Assembly: GCA_947624985.1 (NCBI GenBank)
Contig: CANQMO010000001.1
Span: 1 to 64,000, forward strand
Direction of reading: 5' to 3'
Length of the DNA stretch: 64,000 nt
DNA from: an uncultured Oscillospiraceae bacterium
GTDB lineage: Bacteria; Bacillota; Clostridia; Oscillospirales; Oscillospiraceae
The notes under the pieces: model-generated
The model's database searches: none
The model's input: only the letters and a program-made list of their open reading frames with translations
What the model was told of the DNA's origin: nothing
Shown: positions 60,034 through 64,000 of the stretch, one piece after another
Layout: each line of letters opens with the position of its first letter
Position numbering within the stretch: position 1 is the first letter of the stretch
Translations under genes and position numbers: made by a program

Positions 60034-61512
60034 TTATTCGTCGGCAAGGCAGTGACGGATGGCATTTTCCCACTTCCCTCCGCCAGGCTTGTCCCGCACC
60101 AGCCGCAGCGGCAGAGAGACCAAAAACGCACACGCTTTTCTGCCGTCGCAGGAATCGCCGCAGGAGCGCCTGTCACAAAACCGCCGGCAGTCGTCCGTCC
60201 CGGCGATGCTGCACCCTCCGATCACACGGGGCGCGGCCCTCGCGCCGCAGCAGTTGCCCCATATGACCGTGGCGCCGTAGCGTTTCAGCCGCGGCAGAGC
60301 GTTGATAAAGTCCTCTTCTCCCGGTGTGTACGAAGGGACCAATACCAGCGTGGCGCCCAAAGACTCGCAGACAAACTCGTTTTTTTCCAGAAAATCCGCG
60401 CAGATCATGACCGCGATACGGTGTACCCCCGGAACATGGATCAGATAGATATCCTGGACTTCCGCAGGGGCGAGCACTTCGATCCAGTGGCCGCCCGCGT
60501 CCTCATACGGAACGTATTTTTCCTGCCTCCCCAGGATCTTCCCATCCTGGTAGACAATGGTCACGCTGTTATGCCCGTCCCTCCAGTATGAAGGCAGAAA
60601 GGTAAGCGTGGGCGGAGATATGCTCTCCTTCATCATGGACAGATAGCTCTGGCGTATCTGCGGGTTAAAGCCGTTTCTATCCTGTTCCAGCCCGGCCGTG
60701 CCGAGCATCTCCGGAAAAAAGGCGATGAAGGCGCCCCCTTCGGCGGCCAGTCTCAGATCCCTTTCCACCCGGCCAGTGAGCTCCTTTTCATGCCTTATTC
60801 CCTGGAGGACGCGCCCGTCGTATTTCATCCCGTTATACTCTACCGGCGTTTTTGTGGCTTGCAGGATAAGGTGGTCGTCCGCGCTTGACAGAGGGCAGAA
60901 GGCAACCGTGATCGGGTCCTCCTCTCCACCCTCCGTATACCCATAGGGAACGACGATATGGTGGACTGAAATGTTCGGACTGTCTTTCAGATAGCCCACA
61001 TTTTTCAAAAGACCGTTTATGCCGGCGTGGACGTTCCTGCTCTCCCCGGTCCGCTCCCACTCGGCGCCCGGTTTCCGTTCAAGGATCGATGCCGTCTTGA
61101 ATTTAGGAAAGATCTGAATGCCTGTGGCGGCGCGGTTGGTATTGAAATGATCCAGAACTATCGGATGATCTCCGCAGAGAGGAAAGATGGGGTATAGGGA
61201 AAAGGCCGTCGTATCGTCCGTCAGCACATATGTTATTCTCTGGTCCATCCATCTGCATATTGCTTCCGCCCAAATAAAACGGCCATCGCTTGTCTGCTTC
61301 TCAAGGTCGTCTATCAGGCCGGACAGAAAACACAAAAACTGATCTGTTCCCTTCTTCCAGGCGTTATCCATTTCATCGCAGGCAGATTTACTAAATTTTT
61401 TATAATCGGCAAGCTGCTGGATACGAGAGAGCGAATCGGGAAATGTTTCGGTCAGACTTATCGCCCGTGCCAGATAATCAATATACTGTTGCGCGGCGTC
61501 TTTTGTGGGCAT
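60034..61512 (-). CDS. Nitrilase/carbon-nitrogen-hydrolase-fold protein with novel N-terminal region and Cys-rich C-terminal insert
   Basis: Candidate E-K-C triad: AFFPEMLG, LGRQEKYVPYE, AVMICADFLEKNEF; Cys-rich CRRFCDRRSCGDSCDGRKAC. Confidence 0.78.
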   Translation of the reverse strand: MPTKDAAQQYIDYLARAISLTETFPDSLSRIQQLADYKKFSKSACDEMDNAWKKGTDQFLCFLSGLIDDLEKQTSDGRFIWAEAICRWMDQRITYVLTDDTTAFSLYPIFPLCGDHPIVLDHFNTNRAATGIQIFPKFKTASILERKPGAEWERTGESRNVHAGINGLLKNVGYLKDSPNISVHHIVVPYGYTEGGEEDPITVAFCPLSSADDHLILQATKTPVEYNGMKYDGRVLQGIRHEKELTGRVERDLRLAAEGGAFIAFFPEMLGTAGLEQDRNGFNPQIRQSYLSMMKESISPPTLTFLPSYWRDGHNSVTIVYQDGKILGRQEKYVPYEDAGGHWIEVLAPAEVQDIYLIHVPGVHRIAVMICADFLEKNEFVCESLGATLVLVPSYTPGEEDFINALPRLKRYGATVIWGNCCGARAAPRVIGGCSIAGTDDCRRFCDRRSCGDSCDGRKACAFLVSLPLRLVRDKPGGGKWENAIRHCLADE

Positions 61513-61584
61513 TTCTCTTCTCCTTGGAGAGCGGCTTTTTATGGCGCTGGCTATAAAACGCCGTATCTGCGCTTTGGTACATTA

Positions 61585-61623
61585 AATCTACCACGGCGCC
61601 CGGTAAATGTCAACAATATTGTT
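61585..61623 (-). promoter_or_regulatory. Promoter with overlapping palindromic operator for the nitrilase cassette
   Basis: Minus strand AACAATATTGTT palindrome (61612-61623) overlapping TTGACA (61608-61613), 17-nt spacer, TAGATT (61585-61590). Confidence 0.75.
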
Positions 61624-61698
61624 CAATTTCAGTTCAATTCCGCCGTTGGCGAACAGTCGTTCCCGCCCTTTTTATGACATAGCGTCCAGCATCTCAAG

Positions 61699-61729
61699 CG
61701 CCGGAGCAAGGCGTATCCCGCTCCGGCGC
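61699..61729. terminator. Stem-loop after the lysin-like gene
   Basis: GCGCCGGAGC...GCTCCGGCGC. Confidence 0.6.
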
Positions 61730-61736
61730 CAGTGCT

Positions 61737-62609
61737 TTACAGTCCCAGCAGGGCCGCCAGGGTCGATTCCCCTATCACGCCGTCGGCGGCGAGGCCGGGG
61801 GTCTTGGCCTGAAACGCCTTCACAGCCGCCGCCATGCCGGGACCGTACTGTCCCTCCAAGCCCTTGGGGTCGTAGCCCAGAGAGTAGAGCCTGCCCTGCA
61901 ACACCTTCACCATGTCGCCTGTGGCGCCGCTGGCCAGACTGTGGCTTGCCCCATAGCCCCGCAGGGCTTTGGCGATGGCCGCCGTGCGGGTGGCCGCGCC
62001 GTAGGCCCCGTCCGCCGTCACCCCCAGCCAGGTCTGCCAGGTCCTGACCGGGTCCGCCGCCGGCGCGGTCACGGACGCAGGCGGCGCGGCCGGGGCGGAG
62101 CCGTCATAGTCCGGGTGGCCGTAACCGGCGATATAGCCGCCGGACCGGCTGCGGGTCTGTCTGGTGACCTGATCGCTCTTGTTGCCCTCCACGGTGACGA
62201 TCTGGGTCGGCGTCACCTCCACCACGATGCCGGTGTGGACCAGAGCGCCGTTCTCCTGAAAGAACACCTGATCCCCCGCCCGGGGCGTCTGGTCATAGCG
62301 CCCTCTGGCCTTATAGTACCCCGCCGAGTAGGGCACCGCCGCCCCCAGCGGCCCGCTCTGGTACTCTGTAAGCTGTCCCTCGGTCTTACCGAACGCCTTA
62401 TAAAAGCACCAGTCCACGAATACATCGCACCACTCATAGCCGTTTTTGTCGCCGTTATAATACCCGGCGGCGGCCAGATCCCGGGCGTATTTGGTCCAGT
62501 TGCCGCTACCGGCGTTGGCCCCGGGCTGGTCAAGTGCCGCGTTGGTGGCTTTCTCCCTGTAGCCCACCTCTCCCAGCGCGATGGATATGACTTCTGCCGC
62601 ACTGCTCAT
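61737..62609 (-). CDS. CHAP-type amidase with C-terminal peptidoglycan-binding (PG_binding_1-like) domain
   Basis: VISIALGEVGYREK; GYEWCDVFVDWCFYKAFG; TGIVVEVTPTQIVTVEGN; repeats GDMVKVLQGRLYSLGYDPKGLEGQYGPGMAAAVKAFQ. Confidence 0.87.
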   Translation of the reverse strand: MSSAAEVISIALGEVGYREKATNAALDQPGANAGSGNWTKYARDLAAAGYYNGDKNGYEWCDVFVDWCFYKAFGKTEGQLTEYQSGPLGAAVPYSAGYYKARGRYDQTPRAGDQVFFQENGALVHTGIVVEVTPTQIVTVEGNKSDQVTRQTRSRSGGYIAGYGHPDYDGSAPAAPPASVTAPAADPVRTWQTWLGVTADGAYGAATRTAAIAKALRGYGASHSLASGATGDMVKVLQGRLYSLGYDPKGLEGQYGPGMAAAVKAFQAKTPGLAADGVIGESTLAALLGL

Positions 62610-62827
62610 CGCCCATCCTCCTTCTGCGAACGATCTGCTCCACGATATGCCGGGCCGACATACGGCGTGACAGAGCGCCGCCGACGCCGCCCGTTCTCGT
62701 GGCGCCGTCCGGGCCGCGCCCACGGAGAGGATGCATGAAAAGGAAAATTGAACGCTGCCCTCCTTTACAACAGCAGGGCTAATGTGTTAAAATATAGTCA
62801 TCAAAAAATCGCCGGGGAGACAGAACC

Positions 62828-63265
62828 GTGTCGAACAACAAGTACGACTGCCTGAAGCTGGACAATCAGCTGTGCTTTCCTCTCTATGCCTGCGCACGGG
62901 AGGTGGTGCGGCTTTACACCCCCTATCTGAACGAGCTGGACCTTACTTATACCCAGTACGTCACCATGATGGTCATGTGGGAGCACAAGGCGCTGACGGT
63001 CAAGGCGGCGGGCGAATTGCTGCATTTGGATTCCGGCACCCTGACGCCTCTTTTCAAAAAGCTGGAGGATAAGGGCCTGGTGACCCGTGTCCGCTCCCGG
63101 GAGGACGAGCGCAACCTGATCGTGTCCGTAACGGAAAAGGGCGAAGCGCTGAAGGACCGGGCCGTGGACATCCCCGCCCGGCTCGGCTCCTGTATCCGGA
63201 TGGACCCGTCGGAGACCATGGAGCTTTACACGCTGCTGCACAAGCTGCTGCAAAGCCTGTCCTGA
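62828..63265 (+). CDS. MarR-family regulator, OhrR-like (redox Cys)
   Basis: YDCLKLDNQLCFPLYACAREVVRLYTPYL; HLDSGTLTPLFKKLEDKGLVTRVRSREDERNLIVSVTEKG. Confidence 0.92.
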   Translation: MSNNKYDCLKLDNQLCFPLYACAREVVRLYTPYLNELDLTYTQYVTMMVMWEHKALTVKAAGELLHLDSGTLTPLFKKLEDKGLVTRVRSREDERNLIVSVTEKGEALKDRAVDIPARLGSCIRMDPSETMELYTLLHKLLQSLS

Positions 63266-63330
63266 CCGCCGGACACCCTTGACAATCGGGCCCGGACGGC
63301 CCATAATAATGGCGAAGGAGACGAGAGCAT

Positions 63331-63587
63331 ATGCTGGAAAAAAGCGATATCGAATTGCTCGGCCAGATGATGGACGAGAAGATCGGTTCATCAGAGAACC
63401 GGATGATGGCCTACTTTGAGGGAAAGATCGAGCCGCAGCTCCAGCTTTTGGCGGAAGGCCATCAGCAGCTTCTGGAGACGCTGGCGCCGGTGAGCCGGTA
63501 GAGGCGCTGGAGACGGACGTGTCCGTTTTGAAATATACCGTGGCCCAGCTGGCCGCCGAGGTCAAGGAACTGAAGGCCGCCATGTGA
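63331..63587 (+). pseudogene. Frameshifted small coiled-coil protein gene
   Basis: MLEKSDIELLGQMMDEKIGSS...LLAEGHQQLLETLAPVSR stops at TAG 63499-63501; the +1 frame continues VEALETDVSVLKYTVAQLAAEVKELKAAM to TGA 63585-63587. Confidence 0.72.
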
Positions 63588-63594
63588 CAGGCTA

Positions 63595-63636
63595 CAGACC
63601 GAGGCCGCTCCCAAAGGAGCGGCCTCGGTCTGCGTT
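63595..63636. terminator. Strong terminator
   Basis: CAGACCGAGGCCGCTCC-caaa-GGAGCGGCCTCGGTCTG (17 bp perfect) followed by CGTTTT. Confidence 0.9.
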
Positions 63637-63646
63637 TTAGTTGTTT

Positions 63647-64000
63647 TTACAGCAGGCTCACGGCGATCTTCATCACCAGCTTGCGGAAGCTGACATGTTC
63701 GCCGGCGGGGTCCAGACCCGGACGGTGCACATCCCAGGGGAACAGCACGATGAAGTCCCCCGGCGCGGTGGTCAGGAAGTGTTCCTCCTGTACCTGGTCG
63801 AAGAGCGTCTTGTCCTTTGCCGGAGCGTCCTCGACCACATGCTCCTTCCCGGTGAGAGGCGCCACGCCAATGCGCTCGCCGGCCTCCGGCCAGTACATAA
63901 GATCGATATACCGGCTGTGCGCCTCCGCTCTGGCCTCGGACTTGGTGGTCAGGTCCTGCACCAGCACATAGATGTCGTCCCCCTCGATGGGCAGGCGGCC
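63647..64000 (-). CDS. YhcH/YjgK/YiaL family protein (truncated by window end)
   Basis: EAHSRYIDLMYWPEAGERIGVAPL; FIVLFPWDVHRPGL; frame remains open to 64000. Confidence 0.85.
   Translation of the reverse strand, partial: GRLPIEGDDIYVLVQDLTTKSEARAEAHSRYIDLMYWPEAGERIGVAPLTGKEHVVEDAPAKDKTLFDQVQEEHFLTTAPGDFIVLFPWDVHRPGLDPAGEHVSFRKLVMKIAVSLL

Overview
This 64 kb window is a GC-rich bacterial chromosome segment. Gene families and coding style look like a gut clostridial/Oscillospiraceae-type Firmicute, but the taxon is inferred. From left to right it contains:
(1) a Type III-like restriction-modification locus with order res-ORF-mod, including a small interposed membrane-anchored ORF;
(2) groES-groEL with a perfect CIRCE operator;
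(3) a housekeeping cluster: YitT, a THUMP-type RNA methyltransferase, a SbcC/D-like pair, YmdB, tRNA-Arg(ACG) and a MATE transporter;
(4) a large beta-glucoside/beta-mannoside utilisation region: lyxose/mannose-type isomerase, GH1, GH94, GH3, an Opp-type ABC importer, a LacI regulator, GH2 mannosidase, a domain-permuted GH3, SGNH hydrolase, D-aminoacylase-like amidohydrolase, LacZ-type GH2, a CUT1 ABC importer, an AraC regulator and a third GH3;
(5) a nickel/NPN-cofactor island: His-rich CsoR/RcnR-like repressor, Nik/Opp-type importer, larE-larC-larB;
(6) an accessory nitrilase-fold / winged-helix / unknown three-gene cassette;
(7) a CHAP-type lysin-like protein, a MarR/OhrR-like regulator, a frameshifted coiled-coil ORF and a truncated YhcH-family gene.
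The best leads beyond ordinary annotation are: a two-copy ~165-nt multi-hairpin repeat with a compensatory stem change; an attenuator-like leader upstream of larB with promoter and terminator both visible; the nitrilase/wHTH cassette, whose promoter carries a palindrome overlapping the -35 box; a G8 tract that appears to put the AraC N-terminus out of frame; and an apparent ACG in place of the expected ATG of the GH94 gene. No searches were run. All family names come from reading motifs in the translations.
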